NCBI RefSeq assembly: GCF_004137085.1
Contig: NZ_QYBC01000012.1
Coordinates: forward strand, 124,001 to 188,000
Length of the DNA stretch: 64,000 nt
Direction of reading: 5' to 3'
Source of the DNA: Lichenibacterium ramalinae
GTDB taxonomy: Bacteria > Pseudomonadota > Alphaproteobacteria > Rhizobiales > Beijerinckiaceae
Both the position numbers and the translations under genes were made by a program. The notes under the pieces are model-generated. The model made no database searches. It was given only the letters and a program-made list of their open reading frames with translations, and was not told where the DNA came from. Numbering within the stretch: the stretch's first letter is position 1; each line of letters begins with the position of its first letter. Of this stretch, positions 11,841 to 21,891 are shown piece by piece.

Positions 11841-13457
11841 ATGGAAGATCCGCACAGCGACGCCCGCCAGGGGTCCTCCGGCAAGGGCCGTTCCGGCCAG
11901 GACGTCTCCGGCACAGGCCCGTCGCGTCGCGACCTCCTGACCGGCGGCCTGGCGCTCGGCGCCGCCGCCATGCCGGCCCTCATCCCGGGACGGGCCCGCG
12001 CCGACGAGGACCGGCCGACGCCGGGGGGCACGCTGCGGCTCGGCCTCGGAGGCGGCTCCACCACCGACAGCCTCGACCCGCGGGCCTGGGACGATTCGGT
12101 GATGATCGCCACGGCCTTCGGCCTCTACAACGGCCTCGTCGAGAACAGCGCCGAGAACCGGCCCGAGCCCGAGCTCGCCACCGGCTGGGAGCCGAGCGAC
12201 GGCGCCAGGACGTGGCTGTTCACGCTGCGCAGGGGCGTGCATTTCCACAACGGCAAGGAATTCGACGCCGACGACGCCATCTATTCGCTGAACCTCCATC
12301 GCGGCGACACGCCGTCGGGCGCGGCCGGCGTGATGAAGCCCGTCACGTCCGTCCGGAAGGTCGATCGCGCGACGATCGAGGTGCGGCTCGCCTCGGCCAA
12401 TGCCGATTTCGCCACCGTGCTCAGCGACTACCACATCGTGATGGTTCCGGCGGGCTTCACCGACTGGGCCAGGCCGGTCGGCACCGGCGCCTTCGCGGTC
12501 GAGCTCTTCGACCCCGGCGTGCGGATCTCGCTGAAGAAGGCCGGAGCCTATTGGAAGCCGGACCGCGGCCACCTCGACGCCGTGGAGATCACCGTCATCA
12601 ACGAGACCGCAGCGCGCATGAACGCGCTGATCCTGGGCCAGGTGGACGCCATCAACCGCGCCGACCCCCGGACGGTGTCGCGCGTGGAGCGGAGCCCGAC
12701 GCTGGGCATCGTGCGGGCGGCGGGCGGCTGGTACCCCGTCATGGCCATGATGGACGACCGCGACCCCTACAACAGCCTCGACCTGCGCCAGGCGCTGAAA
12801 CATGCGGTCGACCGCGACGCGATGGTCAAGACGCTGTTCTCGGGCTACGGCACGGTCGGCAACGACCACCCGATCCCCCGCAGCGATCCCTATTACAACG
12901 GCACGCTCCCGCAACTCGGATACGACCCCGACCGGGCGCGCTTCCACTTCGCCAAGGCGGGGCTGTCCAACCCCAAGATCGTGCTGCAGACCTCGGACGC
13001 GGCCTTCAACGGCGCGGTCGACATGGCGACCCTGTTCCAGGGCACGGCGGGCAAATGCGACATCCCGGTCGAAGTCCGCCGCGAGCCGGCCGACGGCTAC
13101 TTCTCCAACGTGTGGCTGAAGGGGGCCTTCGTGGCCAGCTACTGGGGCGGGCGCCCCTCGGCCACGCAGATGCTGGAGATCGCCTACCAGAGCCAAGCCC
13201 CCTGGAACGAGTCGCATTGGAGCGATCCGCTGTTCGACAGGCTGCTGGCCGAGGCCCAGGCCGAGGTGGACGACGTGAAGCGCCGCAACGCCATCTGGGA
13301 CATGCAGGCCATGCTGGCCGAGCGGAGCGGCACCCTCATCCCGTGCTTCCGCGACTGGCTCGATGCCCACAACCGCAAGGTCGGCGGGCACACGCCCCAT
13401 TCAGGCTTCGACATGGACAACGGCCGCATCGCCGAAAAGGCCTGGATCAAGACCTGA
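11841..13457 (+). CDS. ABC peptide-type substrate-binding protein (SBP family 5), Tat-exported
   Basis: Periplasmic binding protein of the oligopeptide/dipeptide class. The 538-residue product has a twin-arginine signal (SRRDLLTGG, then ALGAAAMPALIPGRARA). The mature part starts with TPGGTLRLGLGGGSTTDSLDP, the usual SBP_bac_5 entry, followed by LATGWEPSDGARTWLFTLR and FDADDAIYSL. ATG 11841 is chosen; an in-frame GTG-type start at 11799 would only add an unlikely extension. No permease or ATPase gene of this class is adjacent, so it is an orphan here and must borrow a transporter. A sigma-54-like promoter lies upstream. The substrate is unknown. Confidence 0.85.
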   Translation: MEDPHSDARQGSSGKGRSGQDVSGTGPSRRDLLTGGLALGAAAMPALIPGRARADEDRPTPGGTLRLGLGGGSTTDSLDPRAWDDSVMIATAFGLYNGLVENSAENRPEPELATGWEPSDGARTWLFTLRRGVHFHNGKEFDADDAIYSLNLHRGDTPSGAAGVMKPVTSVRKVDRATIEVRLASANADFATVLSDYHIVMVPAGFTDWARPVGTGAFAVELFDPGVRISLKKAGAYWKPDRGHLDAVEITVINETAARMNALILGQVDAINRADPRTVSRVERSPTLGIVRAAGGWYPVMAMMDDRDPYNSLDLRQALKHAVDRDAMVKTLFSGYGTVGNDHPIPRSDPYYNGTLPQLGYDPDRARFHFAKAGLSNPKIVLQTSDAAFNGAVDMATLFQGTAGKCDIPVEVRREPADGYFSNVWLKGAFVASYWGGRPSATQMLEIAYQSQAPWNESHWSDPLFDRLLAEAQAEVDDVKRRNAIWDMQAMLAERSGTLIPCFRDWLDAHNRKVGGHTPHSGFDMDNGRIAEKAWIKT

Positions 13458-13640
13458 TCGCCGACAGAGGGCGTGCGGCCCGCCCCCGCTTCTGTCGAGA
13501 GGCCGGCAACATAGGCCGACGCGACCGGCCGGCAAGACGTATGGGAAATTTGTAGGACATTACCCCCTGGCGCTCGCGGAATCCTGTGTTAGCCTGCACT
13601 GGGCCGACACAGAATCGGTCGAGATCTTCGGAGGAAACCC

Positions 13641-14582
13641 ATGCGAAGCGCGATCACCGCGGGCCTCGCCACGCTCCTGCTCTGCGGGGGCGCCCAGGCT
13701 GCCGGCACCAAGCCGCTCTATTTCGTCGTCAATGGCGCATCCGACTTCTGGAAGTCGGCCGAGGCCGGCCTCAAGAAGGCGCAGGCCGAGCTGCCGAACT
13801 ACAAGCTCCAGATCAAATATCCCGAACAATCCTCCGCCGCCATCCAGAACCGCCTGATGGACGATCTCGTGGCCTCGGGCGCCGCCGGCATCATGGTCAG
13901 CGCGGTCGATCCCAAGACCCAGACCGACGAGCTCGACAAGATCGGCGGCGCCGTCACGCTGTTCACGACCGACAGCGACGCCCCCAAGACCAAGCGCGTC
14001 GCCTATGTGGGCTCCAGCAACATCGACGCCGGCAAGCAGGCCGGCTCGCTGATGACCAAGGCGCTGCCGAACGGCGGCAAATGCATGGGCTTCGTGGGGC
14101 TGCCGGGCGCCGACAATGCCCGCGAGCGCGCCGACGGCATCCGCGACGCCATCAAGGGCTCGAAGGTCGAACTCGTCGACGTGCGGGCCGACGACATCGA
14201 CATGGCCCGCGCCAAGCGCAACGTCGAGGATACCCTGACGGCCCGCCCCGACATCAACTGCATGGTCGGCATCTATTCCTACAACACGCCGCAGATCTAC
14301 CAGGCCGTCAAGGAAGCCGGGAAGCTCGGGCAGATCACCATCGTGGGCTTCGACGAGGATCCCGTGACGCTGGGCGGCGTCAAGGAGGGCACGATCGTCG
14401 GCACGGTGGTGCAGCAGCCCTACGAGTGGGCCTACCAGGGCATGAAGCTCATGGCCAAGGCCATCGAGGGCGACAAGTCCGGCCTGCCGGCGAACGGCCT
14501 CATGATCATCCCGACCAAGATCATCGAGAAGGGCAATGTCGACGCCTTCGCGGCCGAACTGAAGCAGCGCACCGGCAAGTGA
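13641..14582 (+). CDS. Ribose-type sugar ABC transporter substrate-binding protein
   Basis: Periplasmic binding protein of the RbsB class (peripla_BP_4), delivering a sugar or polyol to the importer encoded downstream. The 313 residues begin with a Sec signal (MRSAITAGLATLLLCGGAQA). Then come KPLYFVVNGASDFWKSAEAG, the SAVDPKT hinge region and a NARERADGIRDAI helix. The C-terminal half has the VGFDEDPVTL and GTIVGTVVQQPYEWAYQG motifs. Shine-Dalgarno GGAGG sits 6 bp before the ATG. The last codons and the stop form the first unit of an 11-bp tandem repeat. ATPase and permease genes follow on the same strand. Confidence 0.88.
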   Translation: MRSAITAGLATLLLCGGAQAAGTKPLYFVVNGASDFWKSAEAGLKKAQAELPNYKLQIKYPEQSSAAIQNRLMDDLVASGAAGIMVSAVDPKTQTDELDKIGGAVTLFTTDSDAPKTKRVAYVGSSNIDAGKQAGSLMTKALPNGGKCMGFVGLPGADNARERADGIRDAIKGSKVELVDVRADDIDMARAKRNVEDTLTARPDINCMVGIYSYNTPQIYQAVKEAGKLGQITIVGFDEDPVTLGGVKEGTIVGTVVQQPYEWAYQGMKLMAKAIEGDKSGLPANGLMIIPTKIIEKGNVDAFAAELKQRTGK

Positions 14583-14636
14583 CCGGCAAGTGGCCGGCAA
14601 GTGACCGGCGCATGATCGGCACTTGACCGGCAAGCG
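14571..14636 (+). repeat. 11-bp tandem repeat after the sugar-binding protein gene
   Basis: About six units of ACCGGCAAGTG run head to tail. Units 1-3 are near identical (unit 3 has G for A at its first base), units 4 and 5 are diverged, and unit 6 ends in CG. The first unit codes for the last residues of the binding protein and holds the start of its stop codon, so the array extends the gene end into the spacer. Confidence 0.85.
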
Positions 14637-14732
14637 ACCGGTCGCGGCCGGGCGGGAGCGGTGCGGTCGGGTTTCCCGGGCGCGGCCCTCGCCCGATGCC
14701 GCATGCCACCCCCATCCCCGACCAGGCGCGCC

Positions 14733-16238
<1,506 letters not shown>

Positions 16239-16250
16239 GGACGACACGCG

Positions 16251-17258
16251 ATGCTCAAGAAGGACCTCGGGCTCTTCCTGCTGATCCTGCTGGTGGGGGC
16301 CGTCGTGGCGGTCCTGAACCCGCGGTTCATCTCGCCCATCAACATCTCCAACACCGCCAACCTGATCGGCCTCTACGGCCTGTTCTCCATCGGCGAGGGC
16401 TTCGTCATCATCACGGGCGGCATCGACCTGTCGATCGGCTCGGTCTTCGCGCTGCTCGGCGTGGTCTTCATCTCGCTGGTGACGAGTTTCGGCCTCAACT
16501 GGATGCTGGCGGTGCTGATCGTGGTGGCGGCCGGCGTCGGCATCGGGCTGCTGCACGGCTTCCTCATCACCCGCATGCGGCTGCAGCCCTTCGTGGTGAC
16601 GCTCTGCGGCCTGCTCATCTACCGGGGCGTCGCCCGCTACTACACGGACGACGGCACCGCGGGTTTCGACTTCGGCCAGAGCTTCCCGACGCTGGATTGG
16701 CTGACGACGGGGCGGACCTTCGGCGTGCCGATGAGCTTCGTCGTCTTCGTCGTCGCCGCCATCGTCATGGGCGTGCTGCTGCATCGCTCGGTCTTCGGCC
16801 GCTACCTGTTCGCCGTCGGCAAGAACGAGGAAGCGGCCCGTTATTCCGGCATCAACACCAGGGCGGTGATCGTCGCCTCCTACGTCATCTGCTCGGGCCT
16901 GGCGGGCATCTCCTCCATCTACTTCGCCATGTACACGCGCTCCATTTCGCCCGCCTCGCATGGGACGTTCTACGAGCTCTACGGCATCGCGGCAGCCGTG
17001 CTGGGCGGCTGCTCGCTGCGCGGCGGCGAGGGCTCGATCATCGGCATCGCGCTCGGCGCCGTGCTGCTGCAGATCCTGCAGAACCTCGTCAACCTGCTCG
17101 GCATCCCGTCGTCGCTCAACTTCGCCGTCATGGGCGGCGTCATCCTGGCGGGTGTCCTGATGGACGGCCAGTTGCAGCGCCTGCGCGCCCGCAAGGTCGG
17201 TCGCGGCGGCGGGGTCGGGGGCGCGGCGGCGGCGCCTGCCGTAGCGGCTCCCCGCTGA
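16251..17258 (+). CDS. Sugar ABC transporter permease (RbsC-type)
   Basis: Inner-membrane channel subunit of the sugar importer. The 335-residue protein is strongly hydrophobic with about eight to ten membrane segments. It has the GGIDLSIGSVFAL motif of BPD_transp_2 permeases and the GRYLFAVGKNEEAARYSGIN segment that contacts the ATPase. The tail, from about residue 315, is short, Gly/Ala-rich and poorly conserved. It starts 12 bp after the ATPase gene with GAGGA upstream, and completes a B-A-C operon. Confidence 0.92.
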   Translation: MLKKDLGLFLLILLVGAVVAVLNPRFISPINISNTANLIGLYGLFSIGEGFVIITGGIDLSIGSVFALLGVVFISLVTSFGLNWMLAVLIVVAAGVGIGLLHGFLITRMRLQPFVVTLCGLLIYRGVARYYTDDGTAGFDFGQSFPTLDWLTTGRTFGVPMSFVVFVVAAIVMGVLLHRSVFGRYLFAVGKNEEAARYSGINTRAVIVASYVICSGLAGISSIYFAMYTRSISPASHGTFYELYGIAAAVLGGCSLRGGEGSIIGIALGAVLLQILQNLVNLLGIPSSLNFAVMGGVILAGVLMDGQLQRLRARKVGRGGGVGGAAAAPAVAAPR

Positions 17259-17301
17259 AACAGGTTCGGGCCGGTCGCCAGCGCCTGGACGATTCCGGCT
17301 C

Positions 17302-17313
17302 CGCAACGTTGCG
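17302..17313. promoter_or_regulatory. 12-bp palindrome downstream of the sugar importer
   Basis: CGCAACGTTGCG is a perfect palindrome in the 202-bp gap before the ABM-like gene. Its half-site resembles that of the palindrome upstream of mdh (GCAACG/CGTTGC). A shared regulator is conceivable but unproven. Confidence 0.25.
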
Positions 17314-17460
17314 CGCTGCATGATGTGATGTAGGTCTCAGGTCTGCCGCAGAGTTTACGGTGGTCTTAATGCGCTGATCTCAATCGTCCTCTTTCCCAGG
17401 CGGTTCGGCCAACTTCCGGCTGCTACGACATGCGGACAAGATCGGACGTATGAGGCTGTC

Positions 17461-17940
17461 ATGGCTGCTGCAAGGGCGATTGGACACAACGACAACGTCG
17501 CCTTCGACGATGCCTGGCCGGCGCTGCCGCCGGTCGGGCGGGACTACCAGTCGACGCCGAAGCCCGACGAGATGCTGATCGTCGTGGTGGCGTGGAGCAT
17601 CGTCCACGGGCGGGAGCAGGAGTTCCTGACCTACTGGTCCGAACGGGAAGCCATCGACGACCGGGCGGGGCTGATCGGTGAGTTCCTGAACCGGGTGCGG
17701 GGCGACGACGAAATGCCCTGCGCGACGTGGCGCTGCAGCTCCGACTGCTCGACCTTCCTCAACGTCGGGATCTGGCGCAGCTGCGCGGCCTTCGAGCAGC
17801 AGCTCGGGGCGAAGATCCGCAACGGCAAGGGCCCGCAGCCCTTCGAATACGAGCCGCGGCGCCGGCTCTTCCTCGGCCCCGAGCGGTGGCGCCTCGGCGG
17901 CTCCCTGCTGCCCATCCGGGAACATGCGGCCGTGCGGTGA
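17461..17940 (+). CDS. Small protein with possible antibiotic-biosynthesis-monooxygenase (ABM)-like fold
   Basis: A 159-residue cytoplasmic protein that I do not recognise with certainty. The central part, MLIVVVAWSIVHGREQEFL, then GLIGEFLNRV and STFLNVGIWRSCAAFEQQLG, has the strand-helix rhythm and Trp-containing strand of ABM/EthD-like dimeric alpha-beta barrels. Such proteins include small monooxygenases and stress proteins. There is no signal peptide. ATG 17461 has a weak upstream Shine-Dalgarno. It stands alone between the sugar importer and sppA, so context gives no further hint. Confidence 0.6.
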   Translation: MAAARAIGHNDNVAFDDAWPALPPVGRDYQSTPKPDEMLIVVVAWSIVHGREQEFLTYWSEREAIDDRAGLIGEFLNRVRGDDEMPCATWRCSSDCSTFLNVGIWRSCAAFEQQLGAKIRNGKGPQPFEYEPRRRLFLGPERWRLGGSLLPIREHAAVR

Positions 17941-18096
17941 AGCGGGCCCCGGACGGGCTTGCGACGGCCCGCCTCGGGGCGGACGCCCGCCGCGTCAGGG
18001 CCCGCGGGGGCGATCGCCGCCCCTCGCTTGCGCGCGCTCCGGCACCCCTCTAAACCTCGGGGAGCCGACACGGTCCGGTGGGGAGCAGGGTCCATT

Positions 18097-19071
18097 ATGT
18101 CGATGTCCACGGGCGCTGCCGATTACCTCGTCGACCGGCGCCGGATCCGGCGCAAGCTCACCTTCTGGCGGGTCGTGGCGGGCGTGGTCGTGGTCCTGGC
18201 GATCGTGGCCCTGGCCGCCAAGGGACGCACGGGTTTCGCCGACCGCATCACGCCCCACATCGCCCGCGTCAAGATCGGCGGCCTCATCACGGGCGATGAC
18301 GAGACGCTGCGCCTGCTCCACGACGTCGAGACGTCGCAGAGCGCGGCCCTGATCCTGCAGATCGAGAGCCCCGGCGGCACCACCGTCGGCTCCGAACGCG
18401 TCTTCGACGCGATCCGCAAGGTGGCGGCGAAGAAGCCCGTCGTGGCCACCGTCGACACGCTCGCGGCCTCGGGTGCCTATATCGCGGCGCTCGGCGCCGA
18501 CCACATCGTGGCCTACGGCAATTCGCTCGTGGGCTCGATCGGCGTGCTGTTCCAGTTCCCCAACGTGTCGGGCCTGCTCGACAAGGTCGGCGTCAAGGTC
18601 GAGGAGGTCAAATCCGCGCCCCTCAAGGCCGCGCCCAACGGCTTCGAGCCCACGAGCGATGCGGCGCGGGCCGCGCTGGCGGCCCTGGTGTCCGACAGCT
18701 TCGACTGGTTCAAGGGGCTGGTGAAGGACCGCCGCAACATGACCGACGCCGAACTCGCCGCCGTCGACGACGGCCGCGTCTTCACCGGCCGGCAGGGCCT
18801 GCCCCTGAAGCTGGTCGACGAACTCGGCACCGAGGAGGATGCCGTGAAGTGGCTGGAGACGGTGCGTCACGTCGGCCGCGGGCTGCCGATCCGCGACTAC
18901 AAGCCCAAGGCCCGCACCGGGCTCTTCGGACTCCTGTCGGCGAGCGCCGGCGTCGCCGATGCCCTCGGCCTGCACGATGTCGGCCGGCTCGCCGCCGCCC
19001 TCGGAACGGCCGCCGACAGGCCTCGCCTTGACGGTCTCCTGGCCGTTTGGCAGGGTGCGGCGGGCGAGTGA
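18097..19071 (+). CDS. sppA: Signal peptide peptidase SppA (short form, S49)
   Basis: Membrane-anchored serine protease that digests cleaved signal peptides. The 324-residue protein has one membrane segment near residues 25-45 (VVAGVVVVLAIVALAA). The S49 core has ILQIESPGGTTVGSE, the nucleophile region DTLAASGAYIAALGAD, GSIGVLFQFP and the general-base Lys in VKSAPLKAAPN. This is the single-domain form, about half the length of E. coli SppA. ATG 18097 behind GGGGAGCAGG is chosen. It precedes ihfB and lapA, a common alphaproteobacterial order. Confidence 0.93.
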   Translation: MSMSTGAADYLVDRRRIRRKLTFWRVVAGVVVVLAIVALAAKGRTGFADRITPHIARVKIGGLITGDDETLRLLHDVETSQSAALILQIESPGGTTVGSERVFDAIRKVAAKKPVVATVDTLAASGAYIAALGADHIVAYGNSLVGSIGVLFQFPNVSGLLDKVGVKVEEVKSAPLKAAPNGFEPTSDAARAALAALVSDSFDWFKGLVKDRRNMTDAELAAVDDGRVFTGRQGLPLKLVDELGTEEDAVKWLETVRHVGRGLPIRDYKPKARTGLFGLLSASAGVADALGLHDVGRLAAALGTAADRPRLDGLLAVWQGAAGE

Positions 19072-19129
19072 AGGGTAACCGGGCCGGCTGGCCGGCACCC
19101 CGCACGGCGGCGCGGCGGTGGGGGCGCAG

Positions 19130-19468
19130 GTGATCAAGTCGGAACTGGTCCAGCGGATCGCCGAGAAGAATCCGCACCTCTACCAGCGCGACATCGAGAA
19201 GGTGGTCAACGCCGTGCTCAACGGCATCACCGACGCTCTCGTGCGGGGCGACCGGGTGGAACTGCGCGGCTTCGGCGCCTTTTCCGTGAAGCAGCGGGAC
19301 GCGCGCCTCGGCCGCAACCCGCGCACCGGCGACCATGTCGCGGTCGTCGAGAAGGCCGTCCCGTTCTTCAAGACCGGCAAGGAGATGCGCGAGCGGCTGA
19401 ACCCCGCCGACGCCGCGGAGGTGGCGGCTGCCGCCGAGCCGGCGCCGCGCAAGCGCCTGCGCGCCTGA
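19130..19468 (+). CDS. ihfB: Integration host factor beta subunit
   Basis: DNA-bending histone-like protein that pairs with IHF-alpha. The product (112 residues from GTG 19130) starts [20 protein letters not shown], the canonical IHF-beta N-terminus. It has [20 protein letters not shown] with the DNA-intercalating Pro in RNPRTG, and a [11 protein letters not shown] end. An Ala/Glu-rich tail of about 20 residues follows the core. A GTG at 19118 is an alternative start but adds residues foreign to the family. It lies 58 bp after sppA. A hairpin without T-run follows the stop. Confidence 0.95.
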   Translation: MIKSELVQRIAEKNPHLYQRDIEKVVNAVLNGITDALVRGDRVELRGFGAFSVKQRDARLGRNPRTGDHVAVVEKAVPFFKTGKEMRERLNPADAAEVAAAAEPAPRKRLRA

Positions 19469-19490
19469 CCGGCCCACAAGCCTGATGCGC

Positions 19491-19508
19491 CGCACGACGG
19501 ATCGTGCG
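19491..19508 (+). terminator. Hairpin downstream of ihfB
   Basis: CGCACGA-CGGA-TCGTGCG is a perfect 7-bp stem with a 4-base loop, 22 bp after the ihfB stop. No T-run follows, so termination would be weak or factor-dependent. Confidence 0.35.
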
Positions 19509-19568
19509 ACACCCGGCGCGCGTTGAGGCGACGGGCCCGCCCGGACGGCATCGGCAGAGGAGATGAAT

Positions 19569-19961
19569 GTGAAGACCTTCCAGAGGGCCGTCGGGCTGGT
19601 GCTGCTGGTGCCGATCGCCATCCTGGCGATCGCTTTCGCGGTCGCCAACCGGCAGGTCATCGCGATCTCCTTCGATCCCTTCTCGTCCGGCGAGCCCGTC
19701 TTCGTCCTGGCGGCGCCGCTCTTCCTCCTGGTCTTCTTGTTGCTGGCCGCCGGCGTCGTCATCGGCGGCGTGGCGAGCTGGCTGGGCCAGGCCCGCTATC
19801 GGACGGCGGCCCGCCGCTTCGGCGCCGAGGCACGCGAGGCCCAGGCCGAGAATGCCCGGCTGCGCACCGAACTCGACATCCTGTCCCGCCAGAACCGCGA
19901 GGAGGCGCGCCTCGCCGGCACGGCGCCCGCCCCGCTGCCGGCGCTCGAACTTCACCACTAG
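19569..19961 (+). CDS. lapA: LapA-domain (DUF1049) inner-membrane protein
   Basis: Small membrane protein of the LapA family, linked in E. coli to lipopolysaccharide assembly. It has two hydrophobic segments (VGLVLLVPIAILAIAFAVAN and a second one around APLFLLVFLLLAAGVVIGG), the ANRQVIAISFDPF segment between them, and a charged coiled-coil-like C-terminus. An ATG at 19563 lies right against GAGGAG; GTG 19569 is better spaced and is chosen (130 residues). The ihfB-lapA-trpF order is common in Hyphomicrobiales; here about 13.8 kb separates lapA from trpF. Confidence 0.85.
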   Translation: MKTFQRAVGLVLLVPIAILAIAFAVANRQVIAISFDPFSSGEPVFVLAAPLFLLVFLLLAAGVVIGGVASWLGQARYRTAARRFGAEAREAQAENARLRTELDILSRQNREEARLAGTAPAPLPALELHH

Positions 19962-19972
19962 GCGGCCCCGCC

Positions 19973-20926
19973 ATGCGGATCGTCGGCCCGGAGGACCTCG
20001 ACCGACATCTCGCCTTTCCGGCGCTGGTCGCGGCCCTGCGCGGCGCCTTCCTGGGCGGCTTCCACGCGCCCACGCGTCACCACCACCACGTCGGGACGGG
20101 TGACGGGCCCGGGCCCGTCCACCTCCTCATGCCCGCCTGGAGCGCGGACGCGCCGCGGCCCGGCGCCTATGTCGGCACCAAGATCGTCGACGTCTTCCCC
20201 GACAACGGACGCCTGGGCCTGCCGGCCGTGATGGGCGTCTACGTGCTGCAGTCGGGCGAGACCGGCGCGCCCCTGGCGGTGCTCGACGGCACCCGGCTCA
20301 CCCATTGGCGCACCGCGGCCGTGTCGGCGCTCGGCGCCGACCTCCTCGCCCGTCCCGGGGCCGCCCGGCTGCTGGTCGTCGGCGCCGGGGCGCTGGCGCC
20401 CTTCCTGGCCCGGGCCCATGCCGCCGTCCGCCCGCTCGCCCATGTCGCGGTCTGGAACCACCGTCCCGCCGGCGCCGAGCGCCTCGCCGCGGGGCTGCGC
20501 GACGCGGGGCTGCCGGCCGACGCCGTCACGGACCTCGAGGGCGCGGTGCGCGGCGCCGACATCGTCTGCTGCGCGACCCTGTCGACCGCGCCGCTGATCC
20601 GGGGCGCCTGGCTGCAGGCCGGCCAGCATCTCGACCTCGTCGGCGCCTTCACGATGGGCATGCGCGAGGCCGACGACGAGGCCTTGCGCCGCGCCCGCGT
20701 CGTGGTCGACACGGCGGCGGCGCTGACCGAGGGGGGCGATGTCGCCATCGCGATCCGCGACGGCGTTCTGCGCCCCGAGGCCGTCGTCGACCTCGGCGCC
20801 CTGTGCCGCGCCGAGGCGCCGGGGCGGGGCGGGCCAGACGACATCACGCTCTTCAAGCCGGTCGGCACGGCCGTGGCCGACCTCGCCACCGCCATCCTGG
20901 CCTGGGAGGCGGTTTCGGCCGCCTGA
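19973..20926 (+). CDS. Ornithine cyclodeaminase/mu-crystallin family protein
   Basis: NAD(P)-dependent enzyme family covering ornithine cyclodeaminase, alanine dehydrogenase (archaeal type), ketimine and pyrroline-2-carboxylate reductases. The 317-residue product has VGTKIVDVFPDN, LDGTRLTHWRTAAVSALGA with the substrate-binding Arg, the Rossmann motif LLVVGAGALAPF, DIVCCATLSTAPLI and HLDLVGAFTMGMREAD. The exact substrate cannot be told. ATG 19973 is 11 bp after the lapA stop; the frame is open upstream only as a shadow of lapA. A sulfite-oxidase-like gene follows. Confidence 0.87.
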   Translation: MRIVGPEDLDRHLAFPALVAALRGAFLGGFHAPTRHHHHVGTGDGPGPVHLLMPAWSADAPRPGAYVGTKIVDVFPDNGRLGLPAVMGVYVLQSGETGAPLAVLDGTRLTHWRTAAVSALGADLLARPGAARLLVVGAGALAPFLARAHAAVRPLAHVAVWNHRPAGAERLAAGLRDAGLPADAVTDLEGAVRGADIVCCATLSTAPLIRGAWLQAGQHLDLVGAFTMGMREADDEALRRARVVVDTAAALTEGGDVAIAIRDGVLRPEAVVDLGALCRAEAPGRGGPDDITLFKPVGTAVADLATAILAWEAVSAA

Positions 20927-20974
20927 AGCCGGCGCCGCGACGACCGGCGCTCTCCGCGAGAACGGGAGGACAGG

Positions 20975-21583
20975 ATGGTGACGCGCGGGTTCTCGGGACG
21001 CCCACCCTCGGCGGGGGACAGGGCGCGGCTGCCGCCGGGGCAGCACGAGGTTTCGGACTTCCCCGTCCTGCAGATCGGCCCGACGCCGCGCATCGACATG
21101 GCGCGGTGGCGCTTCGTGCTCTACGACCGGGCGCGGCCCGTGAAGAGCTGGAGCTGGGACCAGTTCGAGGCCCTGCCGAAGACGCGATGGCGCGGCGACA
21201 TCCACTGCGTCACCACATGGTCGAAGTTCGACACGCTGTGGGAAGGCGTGACGGTCGACGACCTGCTGGCGGACGCGACCCGCGGCGAGCCGCCGACGCC
21301 CTTCGCGCTGGCGGTCTCCTTCGACGACTATTCCACCAACGTCCCGGCGGCCGACCTCATCGGCGGCAAGGCCATGATCGCGACCCGCTACGCCGGCCAG
21401 CCCATCACGCCCGACCACGGCGGACCCGCCCGGCTCCTGGTGCCGCACCTCTACTTCTGGAAAAGCGCCAAGTGGCTGCGCGCCCTGCGCTTCACCGAAA
21501 AGGACGAGGCGGGCTTCTGGGAGCTCAACGGCTACCACATGCGGGGCGACCCCTGGCGCGAGGAACGTTTCCGCGGCGATTGA
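20975..21583 (+). CDS. Sulfite-oxidase-like molybdopterin-dependent oxidoreductase
   Basis: A 202-residue protein of the sulfite oxidase/YedY-like fold, probably binding the Mo-molybdopterin cofactor. Motifs include WSWDQFEALPKT, the DIHCVTTWSKFDT block with Cys78 as expected Mo ligand, VSFDDYSTNVP, and the DHGGPARLLVPHLYFWKSAKW region. It is about half the size of classical sulfite oxidases, lacks a haem domain and shows no signal peptide, matching the short cytosolic members. Shine-Dalgarno GGGAGGA sits 5 bp before the ATG. The physiological substrate is unknown. A terminator lies 137 bp downstream. Confidence 0.87.
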   Translation: MVTRGFSGRPPSAGDRARLPPGQHEVSDFPVLQIGPTPRIDMARWRFVLYDRARPVKSWSWDQFEALPKTRWRGDIHCVTTWSKFDTLWEGVTVDDLLADATRGEPPTPFALAVSFDDYSTNVPAADLIGGKAMIATRYAGQPITPDHGGPARLLVPHLYFWKSAKWLRALRFTEKDEAGFWELNGYHMRGDPWREERFRGD

Positions 21584-21891
21584 ACCGGGAGCCCGGCGGC
21601 CTCAAGGCCCTGTGGCGAGCTTCGGTGAGAGGCCCGGGCGACCGGGAATGTTCCTCTTTTGTTCTTGATCTTGGGCGGTTGATCGCCTAGACATAGTTTC
21701 ACTGCAGCATTGCGGTTTCGGCCCGGGGCACCTCGCTTCCGGGCCTTTTTCATGTCCGGCCGCCCTGACGGCTCCGACGCGCTTCCCCGCGTCCCTCCCG
21801 GCTCCGCCTCCGCGCCCGCCCCGCTCCTGCCGCTCGCCATGAGCCGCGGGCCGCCGCCGCGCGCCCTCATCCTCGATCAGCGAGCCTCCGC
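21584..21891. other. Spacer before the phage-like cluster
   Basis: This 308 bp gap contains one clear intrinsic terminator (21720-21750). Its first half is somewhat AT-richer, with a weak TTGATC-N18-TAGACA promoter-like pair at 21664-21693. I see no gene in it. Confidence 0.5.
21720..21750 (+). terminator. Intrinsic terminator upstream of the phage-like cluster
   Basis: GGCCCGG pairs with CCGGGCC across a 12-base loop and is followed directly by TTTTT. It ends rightward transcription 137 bp after the sulfite-oxidase-like gene and insulates the phage-like cluster. The stem resembles that of the terminator near 33677-33715 at the other end of the cluster. Confidence 0.75.

Noticed and set aside
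9732-13400. Very long leftward open frame (1222 codons)
   Set aside because: It is antisense to sucB and the peptide-binding-protein gene. Its product is Arg/Gly/His-rich low-complexity with no recognisable domain, as expected for the antisense of GC-rich codons.
13584-13612. CTGTGT-N17-ACACAG inverted repeat upstream of the sugar-binding protein
   Set aside because: Short arms with a long spacer; not distinguishable from chance without motif conservation.
21664-21693. Promoter-like TTGATC-N18-TAGACA pair
   Set aside because: Weak matches and a terminator just downstream; kept only as a remark in the spacer entry.
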